The position numbers and the translations under genes are program-made. 64,000 nt of DNA. It comes from Micromonospora coxensis (GTDB lineage: Bacteria > Actinomycetota > Actinomycetes > Mycobacteriales > Micromonosporaceae). Below the pieces are notes generated by a model. The model was not told where the DNA came from, did no database searches, and worked only from the letters and a program-made list of their open reading frames with translations. Location: assembly GCF_900090295.1 (NCBI RefSeq), contig NZ_LT607753.1, positions 1,674,001 through 1,738,000 on the forward strand, read 5' to 3'. Below are positions 1 through 8,478 of this stretch, piece by piece (positions within the stretch are counted from its first letter, which is position 1; every line of letters begins with the position of its first letter).

Positions 1-621
1 GTCCAGGTTGATCAGACCCGGCGTGGTGATCAGGTCGGTGATGCCCTGGACACCGGAGAGCAGCACCTGGTCGGCGGTGCGGAAGGCGTCCATCATGGAG
101 ATGTTGCGGTCGCCCAGGGCCAGCAGCCGGTCGTTCGGGATGACGATCAGCGTGTCGCACTGGTTGCGCAGCTCGTCTATGCCGGCCTCGGCCTGCACCT
201 GGCGGCGCTTGCCCTCGAAGGAGAACGGCCGGGTCACCACGCCGATGGTGAGCGCGCCGAGCTTGCGGGCGATGTTCGCCACGACCGGCGCGCCGCCGGT
301 GCCGGTGCCGCCGCCCTCGCCGCAGGTCACGAAGACCATGTCGGCTCCCTTGAGGACCTCCTCGATCTCGTCGCGGTGGTCCTCGGCGGCGTTCTTGCCG
401 ACGTCCGGGTTGGCGCCCGCGCCGAGGCCCCGGGTCAGCTCCCGGCCGACGTCGAGCTTGACGTCGGCGTCGCTCATCAGCAGCGCCTGCGCGTCCGTGT
501 TGATCGCGATGAACTCGACGCCCTTGAGCCCAACCTCGATCATCCGGTTGACGGCGTTGACGCCGCCGCCGCCGATGCCGACGACCTTGATGACCGCCAG
601 GTAGTTGTGCGGAGGTGTCAT
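1..621 (-). CDS. ftsZ: Cell division GTPase FtsZ (N-terminal part, runs off left edge)
   Basis: FtsZ is the tubulin-like GTPase that polymerises into the Z-ring at the division site and recruits the divisome. Only the first 207 codons lie inside the window. The nucleotide-binding fold is clear: GIGGGGVN at residues 15-22 and the tubulin signature GGGTGTGG at about 103-110, followed by the FEGKRR region typical of FtsZ. The ATG at 621 is preceded by a purine-rich AAGGACCGGAG stretch, which fixes the start. It is the last dcw gene in reading direction, 240 bases after ftsQ, and has its own promoter in that gap. Identity is certain; the C-terminal tail that binds FtsA/SepF-type partners cannot be seen. 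Confidence 0.98.
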   Translation of the reverse strand, partial: MTPPHNYLAVIKVVGIGGGGVNAVNRMIEVGLKGVEFIAINTDAQALLMSDADVKLDVGRELTRGLGAGANPDVGKNAAEDHRDEIEEVLKGADMVFVTCGEGGGTGTGGAPVVANIARKLGALTIGVVTRPFSFEGKRRQVQAEAGIDELRNQCDTLIVIPNDRLLALGDRNISMMDAFRTADQVLLSGVQGITDLITTPGLINLD

Positions 622-727
622 CTCCGGTCCTTTCCCTTCGAGATTGGCTCGGCCGACCGGGTACGGCGAGGCCAGACCAGCGGTCGACGACTGCTGTCAC
701 CAGTGGAGTGCAGGGGTAAACCCTCAC

Positions 728-756
728 CCTCTACTAGAGGCTTACAGTTATGTCAA
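728..756 (-). promoter_or_regulatory. Sigma-70-type promoter for ftsZ
   Basis: Read on the minus strand there is a perfect -35 TTGACA (756-751), a 17-base spacer and a -10-like TAGAGG (733-728). This predicts transcription starting near 720 and a 5' leader of about 100 bases before the ftsZ ATG. The -10 lies inside a 13-base palindrome CCTCTACTAGAGG (728-740), which could be an operator or only coincidence. A dedicated ftsZ promoter between ftsQ and ftsZ is known in other actinobacteria. No other gene lies in 622-861. Confidence 0.7.
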
Positions 757-861
757 CCACTGATCCTCTTCGGGGCAACGTAAGCGCCTCCACGCCGAGA
801 GCCAAGGACCTCTCCGGCGTGTCGTCGCCCGGAGCGTGCCGGCTCACGTCCGCCGCGCGCC

Positions 862-1680
862 TCACTTGAAGGTCACCACGTCCGGCGCGCTGACGTCGAT
901 CGTGTCGGCCTTGCGACCGAGCAGCGCGGTGGCGACCCGGGCCTTGTCCGCGCCCCGGGTGGCGTCGCCCCAGACCACCGTACGGTCGCCGCGCAGGGTC
1001 AGGCTGATCCGGGCCAGACCCTCCACGCTCAACTCGGTGAGCTGCGCGCGCAGCGGCGGGGTCAGCACGGCCAGCACGTCCAGCGCGGCCCGGGTACCCG
1101 GGTCGTCCGGCCCCGGCGTGGCGAGCCGGACCACCGGCAGCCCGTCCGGCGCGCGGGGCTCGGTGCGGAACACCACCCCGCTCGCGTCGATCACGACGAA
1201 CCGGTCGCCCTGCGGCACCGCCGCCACGCCGGTGCGCTCCACCACCGTCACCACCAGCGTCCCCGGCCAGTCCCGGGTCACCGTGGCCCGCTCGACCGGG
1301 GCCAGCGCGCCGATGCGGCGGGCCGTCGCGGCCAGGTCCACCCGGGCCAGCGGCACGCCGTCCGGCACCGCCGCCGCGTCGCGCACCTGCACCGGGGTGA
1401 CCAGGTCCGCCCCGACCACCCGCACCTCGCGCACCCCGAACAGGCCGGTGCCGAGCAGCGTCCAGGCCACCAGCCCGGCGAGGGCGGCCACGCCGCCGGC
1501 CACCGCCCAGGGCAGGGCGGCCCGCATCCGGCGCTGCCGGGCCCGGGCCATGAACCGGCGGGTGGACGGCGGGACCGCGTCGCTGCCGGCGCGGACGAGC
1601 TGCCAGCGGCGTACCGGCCCGCGCCGGGGGCCGCCGGGGTCGGCGCCGGCGGTACGGCCCCGCGCCGGGCCCGGGCTCAT
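862..1680 (-). CDS. ftsQ: Cell division protein FtsQ
   Basis: Bitopic membrane protein of the FtsQ-FtsL-FtsB divisome subcomplex. The 272-residue product has a basic, Pro/Gly-rich cytoplasmic tail (about 1-52), one transmembrane helix (about 54-77, ending GLVAWTLLG) and a POTRA domain starting FGVREVRVVG at about 81, followed by the FtsQ C-terminal domain with VIDASGVVF. The ATG at 1680 overlaps the murC stop as ATGA, indicating translational coupling. The unusually long N-terminal tail is a common actinobacterial feature. Divisome role is inferred from family and synteny. Confidence 0.93.
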   Translation of the reverse strand: MSPGPARGRTAGADPGGPRRGPVRRWQLVRAGSDAVPPSTRRFMARARQRRMRAALPWAVAGGVAALAGLVAWTLLGTGLFGVREVRVVGADLVTPVQVRDAAAVPDGVPLARVDLAATARRIGALAPVERATVTRDWPGTLVVTVVERTGVAAVPQGDRFVVIDASGVVFRTEPRAPDGLPVVRLATPGPDDPGTRAALDVLAVLTPPLRAQLTELSVEGLARISLTLRGDRTVVWGDATRGADKARVATALLGRKADTIDVSAPDVVTFK

Positions 1681-3170
1681 CCGGCGGCGGAGGCCGCGCC
1701 GTCCGGGCCGACGGCCGTGCCGAGGGCCGTCGTGCCGGCGGCGGCGCCCCCGGTCCGGGCCAGCAGGGCGTCGAGGATCTGGTCGCCCATCAGCGAGATC
1801 GGCGGCGCTCCCATGGTCACCACCACGTCGCCGGAGCGGGCCCGCTTCGCCACCTCGACCGGGGCGTCGTCCCAGGAGTCGACGAAGACCTTGTGCGCGG
1901 CGTCCAGCGGGACCGCCTCGATCAGCGCGGCCGAGCCCTCGCCCGGCTGGCGCAGCTCGCCGGGGCCGAAGACCTCCAGCAGCACCAGTTCGTCGGCGAT
2001 GCCCAGCGCCGCGGCGATCTCGGCCTGCAGGTCGCGGGTGCGGTAGAGCCGGTACGGCTGGAAGACCACGATCAGCCGGCCGTCGCCGGCCACCTCGCGC
2101 AGCGTCTGCAACGCCAGGGTCATGGAGGTCGGGTGGTAGGCGTACTCGTCGTAGACCAGCACCCCGTCGGCGACGCCCTTGCGCTCGAAGCGCCGCCGCA
2201 CGCCCGGGAACGCGCCCAGCGCCGCCTCGGCCGCCTCGACCGGCAGCCCGAGCAGGTACGCGGCGAGCACCGCCGAGGCGCTGTTGAGGCCCATGTGGCG
2301 GCCGGGGATCGGCAGCCGGATCTCGCCCAGCGACCGGCCCTCGATCTCGGCGAGGTAGCGCACGCCCCGGGCGGAGGAGGCCATCCCGCTCAGCCGCAGG
2401 TCGGCGTCGGCCGCCTCGCCGTACGTCCAGACCCGGCGGCCCTCGGCGCGCAGCGTCTCGGCCAGCCGCCGCCCGCCCGCGTCGTCGGCGCAGGTGATGA
2501 TGAACCCGTCCGGGTCGGTGAGCCGGGCGAACTCGGCGAACGCCGCCTCCAGGTTCGCCAGGTCGCCGTAGGTGTTGAGGTGGTCCGCCTCGATGTTGGT
2601 GATGATCGACACGTAGGGGCGGTAGATCAGGAACGAGCGGTCGCTCTCGTCGGCCTCCACCACGAAGTGCTCGCCGGTGCCGTGGTGCGCGCCGGAGCCA
2701 ACCTCGGAGATCTCCCCGCCGATGACGAAGGAGGGGTCGGTGCCGGCCTGCTGGAGCACCATGGTGACCATCGAGGTGGTGGTGGTCTTGCCGTGGGTGC
2801 CGGCGACCGCCACCGTGCGGCGGCCGGTCATCGCCGCGGCCAGCGCCTCGGAGCGGTGCAGCACCCGCAGGCCGCGCTGGCGGGCCTCGACCATCTCCAG
2901 GTGGTCCTGCGGGATGGCCGAGGAGTAGACGACGGTGTCCACGCCGTCGAGGTTCGACGCCTCGTGGCTCATGTGGATCGTCCCGCCGAGCGCGCGCAGG
3001 CCGGCCAGCGAGGGCCACTCGCGCAGCTCGCTGCCGGAGACCGGCAGGCCACGGGTGAGGAGGAGCCGGGCCAGGCCGCTCATGCCGACCCCGCCCACCC
3101 CGATCAGGTGGATCCGGCCCAGGTCCTCGGCGGTGAGCGTGCCGGCCGGGGTGAACTGCGCGGTGTTCAT
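1677..3170 (-). CDS. murC: UDP-N-acetylmuramate--L-alanine ligase
   Basis: Cytoplasmic ATP-dependent ligase adding L-Ala to UDP-MurNAc, the first peptide step of peptidoglycan precursor synthesis. The 497 residues show the three-domain Mur ligase layout: an N-terminal nucleotide-binding loop GVGGVGMSG (about 24-32), the ATP-binding P-loop GTHGKTT (124-130), the central ligase segments (EADESD, NIEADHLNTYGD) and a C-terminal domain with DEYAYHPT. The H-x-x-x-Y-G and A-Y-H-P pieces are MurC-specific and separate it from MurD/E/F. It lies 31 bases after murG and overlaps ftsQ by four bases. Confidence 0.97.
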   Translation of the reverse strand: MNTAQFTPAGTLTAEDLGRIHLIGVGGVGMSGLARLLLTRGLPVSGSELREWPSLAGLRALGGTIHMSHEASNLDGVDTVVYSSAIPQDHLEMVEARQRGLRVLHRSEALAAAMTGRRTVAVAGTHGKTTTTSMVTMVLQQAGTDPSFVIGGEISEVGSGAHHGTGEHFVVEADESDRSFLIYRPYVSIITNIEADHLNTYGDLANLEAAFAEFARLTDPDGFIITCADDAGGRRLAETLRAEGRRVWTYGEAADADLRLSGMASSARGVRYLAEIEGRSLGEIRLPIPGRHMGLNSASAVLAAYLLGLPVEAAEAALGAFPGVRRRFERKGVADGVLVYDEYAYHPTSMTLALQTLREVAGDGRLIVVFQPYRLYRTRDLQAEIAAALGIADELVLLEVFGPGELRQPGEGSAALIEAVPLDAAHKVFVDSWDDAPVEVAKRARSGDVVVTMGAPPISLMGDQILDALLARTGGAAAGTTALGTAVGPDGAASAAG

Positions 3171-3201
3171 GAGGCGTACCTTCCGGTCGCGGTGGCCGGT
3201 G

Positions 3202-4308
3202 TCATCGGGCCACCGCCTCGTAGACGAAGTTGAGCAGGGCGACGTCGCCGTCGCGCCGCCCGTAGGCGGCCGCGGCCGCGCCCATCGCGTGCAGCCGGCG
3301 CGGGTCCCGGATCAGCGGGATCACCGTGCGTTCCAGCCAGGCCGGGGTCAGCTCGGCGTCGTCGACGAGCAGCCCGCCACCGGCCTCGACCACGGGTAGC
3401 GCGTTGCGCTTCTGCTCCTGGTTGCTGTGCGGGTACGGCACGTAGATGGTGGGCAGCCCGATCGCGGCCACCTCGGCGCAGGTCATCGCCCCGCCCCGGG
3501 CCAGCATCAGGTCGGCGGCGGCGTAGCCCAGCTCCATCTCGGACAGGTAGGGCAGGGCCACGTACGGCACCGGCAGGTCGGTGGGGACCGGCACCGGCTC
3601 GTTGCGGGCGCCCATCACGTGCAGCACCTGCACGCCGTTGCGGGCCAGCTCCTTGGCCGCGCCGGAGACCGCCAGGTTGATCGAGCGGGCGCCCTGCGAA
3701 CCCCCGGCGACGAAGAGCACCGGCAGGTCGGGGCGGAGTCCGAAGTGGGCCCGGGCGGCGTCGCGCAGGGCGGCCCGGTCGAGGGCGGCGATGCCCCGGC
3801 GCAGCGGCACGCCGACCACCCGGGCGTCGCGCAGCGCCTCGGACTGCGCCGGCTGGTGCGGGAAGCCCACCGCCACGTTCTTCGTGAACTTCATGCCGAG
3901 CCGGTTGGCCACGCCCGGCGGCACGTTCACCTCGTGGATGACGATCGGCATCTCGCGGCGCCAGGCGGCGAGGTAGCCGGGGACGGAGACGTACCCGCCG
4001 AAGCCGACCACGACGTCGGCCTGCACCTCGTCGATCACCTTGCCCGCCGCGCGGGCCGCCTTCCACATCCGGTCCGGGGTGCGGACCAGGCTCATGTTGA
4101 CCGACCGGGGCAGCTGGTAGGCGGGGATCTGGCGCAGGTCGTAGCCGGCCGGCGGGATCAGCTCGTTCTCCAGGCCCTTGGGCGTGCCGAGGCAGGTGAT
4201 CCGGACGCCCGGGTCGTGTCGGCGCAGGCAGTCGGCGAAGGCGAGCAGCGGGTAGATGTGCCCACCCGTGCCCCCTCCGCAGAGCACCACCGAACGCAGC
4301 GGACCCAT
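3202..4308 (-). CDS. murG: UDP-GlcNAc:undecaprenyl-PP-MurNAc-pentapeptide GlcNAc transferase
   Basis: Membrane-associated GT-B glycosyltransferase that converts lipid I to lipid II on the cytoplasmic face. The 368-residue protein starts with the G-loop GGTGGH (12-17), has a second glycine loop GGSQGARS (192-199) and the UDP-GlcNAc site near ARGGAMTCAE. The usual HEQN motif reads HEVN (125-128). The ATG at 4308 shares one base with the ftsW stop (TGATG) and has a good GAGGAG site, so FtsW and MurG are translationally coupled. An upstream in-frame extension exists but lies inside ftsW and was rejected. Confidence 0.97.
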   Translation of the reverse strand: MGPLRSVVLCGGGTGGHIYPLLAFADCLRRHDPGVRITCLGTPKGLENELIPPAGYDLRQIPAYQLPRSVNMSLVRTPDRMWKAARAAGKVIDEVQADVVVGFGGYVSVPGYLAAWRREMPIVIHEVNVPPGVANRLGMKFTKNVAVGFPHQPAQSEALRDARVVGVPLRRGIAALDRAALRDAARAHFGLRPDLPVLFVAGGSQGARSINLAVSGAAKELARNGVQVLHVMGARNEPVPVPTDLPVPYVALPYLSEMELGYAAADLMLARGGAMTCAEVAAIGLPTIYVPYPHSNQEQKRNALPVVEAGGGLLVDDAELTPAWLERTVIPLIRDPRRLHAMGAAAAAYGRRDGDVALLNFVYEAVAR

Positions 4309-5831
4309 CAGCGTCTCCTCTCGCTCGCCGCCCCGCCCCGGGCCCGGGTCTGCCGGGCGCCGCGCGGCACGGCCTGGTCGTCCTCGCGCCGCCCACGCGA
4401 CCGGGGCACGGACCCTCGGGCAGCCGGTGGCGCCGCCGGCCGGCGGCGCCGCCCGGGAAGCGGCGGCAACGGGGCCCACACTAGTCGGACCCATCGGGCG
4501 GGCGGACGGGCGTGCAGGGCTCGGGCCGCGTCGGGCTCGGCACGGGCGAACGAGGCGAGGATGCCGACCGCGGCGAGCGTGACGACCAGGGCGCTGCCGC
4601 CGTCGGAGATGAACGGCAGCGGCACGCCGGTCAGCGGCAGCAGGCCGATCACGCCACCGATGTTGATGACGGCCTGACCGACCAGCCAGGCGGTGATCCC
4701 GGCGGCGGCGAGCCGGCGGAACGGGTCCTCGACCCGGCGGGCGATGCGCAGGCCGGTGTAGGCCAGCACGGCGAAGAGCACCAGGATGACGGTGCAGCCG
4801 ACGACCCCGAGTTCCTCGGCGATCACCGCGAAGATGAAGTCGTTGTGCGCCGCCGGCAACCAGCCGAACTTCGCGCTGCTCTTGCCCAGCCCGACGCCGA
4901 ACCAGCCACCGTGCTCGATGGCGTTGCGGGCCTGGACGAGCTGCCAGCAGCCGGTCTCCAGGCAGGTCGCCGGGTCGGGCGAGCTGATGAACGAGGTCAA
5001 CCGGGCCAGCCGGTAGTTCTCCTCGCCGACCGCGCCGGAACCCGCGCCGAGCGAGGCCACCGCCACCAGCACGCCGATGCCGAGCAGGCCGACCGCGGAG
5101 AGGACGGCGAAGACCCGCAGCCGTACCCCGGCCGCCCAGAGCAGCCCGACCACGATGGCCAGCAGGCAGAGCATGGTGCCCAGGTCGTTGTAGCCGACCA
5201 GCACGAAGAGCAGCCCGACCACCGGGAAGAGTGGGGTGGCCAGTTCCTTCCACCAGCCCAGCGCGGCGCCCTTGCGGGCGATCACGTGCGCGCCCCAGAG
5301 CACCAGCGCGAGCTTGGCCAGCTCGGAGGGCTGCACCTGGATCGGGCCGAGGTAGAGCCAGAGCAGGTTGGCCCGCAGCGGCCCGAGAGACTTGATCTTG
5401 AACAGGGAGTCCAGGGCCAGCAGCAGGTTGAGCACCAGCAGCAGCACCACCGCCACGGCCAGCACCGGCCGGCCGAGCGATCGGAAGGAACTGGCCGGCA
5501 GCCGCTGGCAGACCCAGAACGCGACGATGCCGATCACCGCGAAGATGGCCTGCTTGGTCACCGAGGCGGAGGCGTCGCCGTCCTCGGCGTAGTCCTTCAC
5601 GCTGGTCGCCGAGAAGACCATGGTGAGGCCGATCAGCAGCAGCAGGCCGGCGCTGGAGAGCAGCAGGTAGTAGGAGGCCAGGGGGCGGGCCAGCAGGCCG
5701 CGCAGCGCCGCCAGGCCCCCGGCGGCGTCCAGCCCGCCGAGCGCCGCCGGCGGGTCCGTCGTACGCCCCGCGCCCGCGCCCCGCCGCGGCGGGGCGTCCG
5801 TCGTCGTGCCGCTCGTTCTGTCCTCCCCCAC
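4308..5831 (-). CDS. ftsW: SEDS-family peptidoglycan glycosyltransferase FtsW
   Basis: Polytopic SEDS protein; FtsW is the septal peptidoglycan polymerase working with FtsI. The 507-residue product has about ten transmembrane helices between residues 50 and 425, the family segments LGPIQVQPSELAKLA and VPLPFISDGGSALV near the C-terminal helices, and the large loop containing ENYRLARLTSFI. Start is the GTG at 5831. Both ends are extended: an Arg/Pro N-terminal tail of about 45 residues and a basic, disordered C-terminal tail of about 75 residues. It follows mraY directly, with only a hairpin between them where murD is usually found. Confidence 0.95.
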   Translation of the reverse strand: MGEDRTSGTTTDAPPRRGAGAGRTTDPPAALGGLDAAGGLAALRGLLARPLASYYLLLSSAGLLLLIGLTMVFSATSVKDYAEDGDASASVTKQAIFAVIGIVAFWVCQRLPASSFRSLGRPVLAVAVVLLLVLNLLLALDSLFKIKSLGPLRANLLWLYLGPIQVQPSELAKLALVLWGAHVIARKGAALGWWKELATPLFPVVGLLFVLVGYNDLGTMLCLLAIVVGLLWAAGVRLRVFAVLSAVGLLGIGVLVAVASLGAGSGAVGEENYRLARLTSFISSPDPATCLETGCWQLVQARNAIEHGGWFGVGLGKSSAKFGWLPAAHNDFIFAVIAEELGVVGCTVILVLFAVLAYTGLRIARRVEDPFRRLAAAGITAWLVGQAVINIGGVIGLLPLTGVPLPFISDGGSALVVTLAAVGILASFARAEPDAARALHARPPARWVRLVWAPLPPLPGRRRRPAAPPAARGSVPRSRGRREDDQAVPRGARQTRARGGAASERRR

Positions 5832-5900
5832 GTGCCCATCATCGCGGTTGCGGTCGGCCCGTTCCGGTCGTTCGGCCCGCTCGGCGTGTCGAAATGCGAA

Positions 5901-5932
5901 ACGGGGGCCCCTCGGCTATGAGGGACCCCCGT
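5901..5932 (-). terminator. Hairpin between mraY and ftsW (terminator or attenuator)
   Basis: A 13-base stem with one mismatch and a six-base loop (arms 5901-5913 and 5920-5932, outer bases ACGGGGG/CCCCCGT). In the minus-strand transcript it follows the mraY stop by about 15 bases and is followed by a T-rich TTTCGCATTTC. It should stop or attenuate transcription leaving mraY, splitting the dcw cluster in two. Nothing else is recognisable in 5832-5947. Confidence 0.7.
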
Positions 5933-5947
5933 GCGCGTCGCGCCGAC

Positions 5948-7081
5948 TCAGCCCATGCTGGCCAGGAAGTCGCTGTAGAACAGGCCCAGGGCGATGGCCA
6001 CGCCGATGCCCGCGATGATCCAGAACCGCACCACGATGTTGACCTCGCTCCAGCCGGCGAGTTCGAAGTGGTGCTGCAGGGGGGACATCCGGAACACCCG
6101 CTTGCCGGTGGTCCGGAAGGAGATGATCTGGATCACCACCGACATCGTGATGATCACGAAGAGCCCGCCGATGATCGGCAGCAGCAGGATCGTCCGGGTG
6201 GACATCGCCATGCCGGCGATCAGGCCGCCCAGGCCGAGCGCCCCGGTGTCGCCCATGAAGATCCGGGCCGGCGAGGTGTTCCACCACAGGAAGCCCACAC
6301 AGGCCCCGGCGGCGGCCCCGGCGATCAGCGCGATCTCCAACGGGTCCCGCACCGTGTAGCAGTAGTTCTCCGGGTTGGCGGTGTAGTTCGGGTCGGCGCA
6401 CCAGTGGCGGTACTGCCAGAACGCGATGAGCGCGTACGCGGCGAGGACCATCACCGAGGCGCCGGTGGCCAGGCCGTCCAGGCCGTCGGTGAGGTTCACC
6501 CCGTTGGTCGCGGCCATCACCACGAAGATGATCACGATCACCGAGGCGACCTTGCCGATCTCCAGCGCCGGGATGTCCCGGATGAAGCTCAGCGTCGTGC
6601 TGCCCACCGTCTCGGTGTTCGTCGTCGCGCCGGTGGCGTCGGTCATGCTGCTCGGGAAGTACAGCGCCACCACGCCGAAGACCGCGCCGACCAGGATCTG
6701 GCCGGCGAGCTTGCCCCGCTTGTTGAGCCCGCCGCTGTGCCGCTTGCGGACCTTGAGGAAGTCGTCGATGAAGCCGACCGCGCCGGAGAAGACCATCAGC
6801 CCCAGCAGCACCAGCGCGGTGATGGTCGGCTCCACCTGGGCGATCTGGGCGTCCGGCAGGGTGGTCAGGGCCAGGTGTCCGGCCACGTACGCGATCACCG
6901 TGGCCAGGATGAAGACCACGCCGCCCATCGTCGGCGTGCCCTTCTTGCCCTGGTGCATCGCCGGGCCCTCGGCCCGGATCGGCTGGCCCGCCTTGAGCCG
7001 GGTGAACACCCGGATCGCGATCGGGGTGCAGAGCAGCGAGACCAGGAACGCCACACCGATGGCGACGATGACCGCCCTCAC
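5948..7081 (-). CDS. mraY: Phospho-MurNAc-pentapeptide-transferase
   Basis: Integral membrane enzyme transferring phospho-MurNAc-pentapeptide from UDP to undecaprenyl phosphate, forming lipid I. 377 residues with about ten transmembrane helices. Catalytic landmarks are present: the Asp pair in GFIDDFLK (105-108), [10 protein letters not shown] (196 onward) and the His segment [14 protein letters not shown] near the C-terminus. The GTG at 7081 overlaps the murF stop as GTGA, so the two are coupled. The stop is followed by a terminator-like hairpin rather than by murD. Confidence 0.98.
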   Translation of the reverse strand: MRAVIVAIGVAFLVSLLCTPIAIRVFTRLKAGQPIRAEGPAMHQGKKGTPTMGGVVFILATVIAYVAGHLALTTLPDAQIAQVEPTITALVLLGLMVFSGAVGFIDDFLKVRKRHSGGLNKRGKLAGQILVGAVFGVVALYFPSSMTDATGATTNTETVGSTTLSFIRDIPALEIGKVASVIVIIFVVMAATNGVNLTDGLDGLATGASVMVLAAYALIAFWQYRHWCADPNYTANPENYCYTVRDPLEIALIAGAAAGACVGFLWWNTSPARIFMGDTGALGLGGLIAGMAMSTRTILLLPIIGGLFVIITMSVVIQIISFRTTGKRVFRMSPLQHHFELAGWSEVNIVVRFWIIAGIGVAIALGLFYSDFLASMG

Positions 7082-8478
7082 GCCGTCACCTCGTCCCCGG
7101 CGGCGTCGACGCGCAGCGCGTCGGCCACCTCCCAGGTGCGGTACCGGGAGCCCTTCACCAGGACGACGTCGCCCTGTCGTAGCTCGCTGCGCAGCACCTC
7201 GACGGCCGCCGCCTGATCGGTGAGCAGCACCGACTCTCCTCCCCAGTCACTTACCGCTGTCGCGCCCTCGTGGATCGGCGCGGCCGGCTCGCCCACCACG
7301 AGCAGCCGGTCGACACCGAGCTCGGCCGCGAGCCGGCCGACCTCCCGGTGCCCCTCGCGTTCGTACTCGCCCAGCTCGGCCATGTAGCCCAGCACGGCGA
7401 ACGTCCGCCCACCCCGGCCCATGCCGGCCAGCGCGCGCAACGCCACCGCCGTCGACGCCGGGTTGGCGTTGTACGAATCGTCGATGACGGTCACCCCGTC
7501 CGGCCGCTCGAAGACGTCCATCCGACGGGTGGAGACCAGCCCCAGCTCGCCCAGGGCGGTGGCCACCTCGGCCGGCGGCATCCCCAGCTCCCGGGCCACC
7601 GCCGCGGCGGCGAGCGAGTTGGAGACCTGGTGCCGGCCGGTCAGCCGCAGCCGCACCGGCGCGCTCCCCTCCGGGGTCACCAGGGTGTACGACGGCCGGC
7701 CCCGCTCGTCGAGCGTCACGTCGACCGCCCGGACGTCGGCGTGCGCCGCCTCGCCGTACCGGACCACCCGGGCGGCGGTCCGCGCGGCCATCGCGTCGAC
7801 CAGCGCGTCGTCGGCGTTGAGCACGGCCAGCCCGTCGGCCGGCAGCGACTCGACCAGCTCCCCCTTGGCCAGGGCGATGTTCTCCCGCGAGCCGAACTCG
7901 CCGAGGTGCGCCACCCCGACGTTGAGCACCACCGAGATCCGCGGCGGCACCACCTCGCACAGGTAGCGCACGTGCCCGATCCCGCGGGCGCCCTTCTCCA
8001 GCACCAGGAAGCGGGTCTCCGGCGTGGCCTGCAACGCCGTGTACGGGTGCCCCAGCTCGTTGTTGAACGACCCGGGCGGCGCCACCGTCGGACCGAGCCG
8101 GACGGTGAGCTGGGCGATCAGGTCCTTGGTGCTGGTCTTGCCCGACGAGCCGGTCAACCCGATCACGGTCAGCTCCGGCAGCCGGTCCACCACCGCGCGG
8201 GCCAGCCGGCCCATCGCGGCCAGCGCGTCGTCCACCAGCACCATCGGCACCCCGGGCACCTCGCGGGTGCCGAGCACCGCCACCGCGCCGGCGGCCACCG
8301 CGGCGGCGGCGTAGTCGTGCCCGTCGACCTTCTCGCCGGCGAACGCGACGAAGAGCGCCCCGGCGGTGACCTTGCGGGAGTCGAACTCCACCGGGCCGGT
8401 GACCCGGGCGTCCGGGTCGGCGGCGGTCAGCCGCCCGTCGACGGCCGAGGCGACCTCGGCCAGGCTCAGCGGGATCAC
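7078..8478 (-). CDS. murF: UDP-MurNAc-tripeptide--D-alanyl-D-alanine ligase
   Basis: Cytoplasmic Mur ligase adding the D-Ala-D-Ala dipeptide. The 466-residue protein has the MurF N-terminal domain with [14 protein letters not shown], the P-loop GSSGKTS (110-116), NNELGHPYT typical of MurF, and the C-terminal DDSYNANP motif. The start is a GTG at 8478 overlapping the murE stop as GTGA; the long upstream open frame is inside murE and is not part of this gene. Coupled at its 3' end to mraY. Confidence 0.97.
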   Translation of the reverse strand: MIPLSLAEVASAVDGRLTAADPDARVTGPVEFDSRKVTAGALFVAFAGEKVDGHDYAAAAVAAGAVAVLGTREVPGVPMVLVDDALAAMGRLARAVVDRLPELTVIGLTGSSGKTSTKDLIAQLTVRLGPTVAPPGSFNNELGHPYTALQATPETRFLVLEKGARGIGHVRYLCEVVPPRISVVLNVGVAHLGEFGSRENIALAKGELVESLPADGLAVLNADDALVDAMAARTAARVVRYGEAAHADVRAVDVTLDERGRPSYTLVTPEGSAPVRLRLTGRHQVSNSLAAAAVARELGMPPAEVATALGELGLVSTRRMDVFERPDGVTVIDDSYNANPASTAVALRALAGMGRGGRTFAVLGYMAELGEYEREGHREVGRLAAELGVDRLLVVGEPAAPIHEGATAVSDWGGESVLLTDQAAAVEVLRSELRQGDVVLVKGSRYRTWEVADALRVDAAGDEVTA

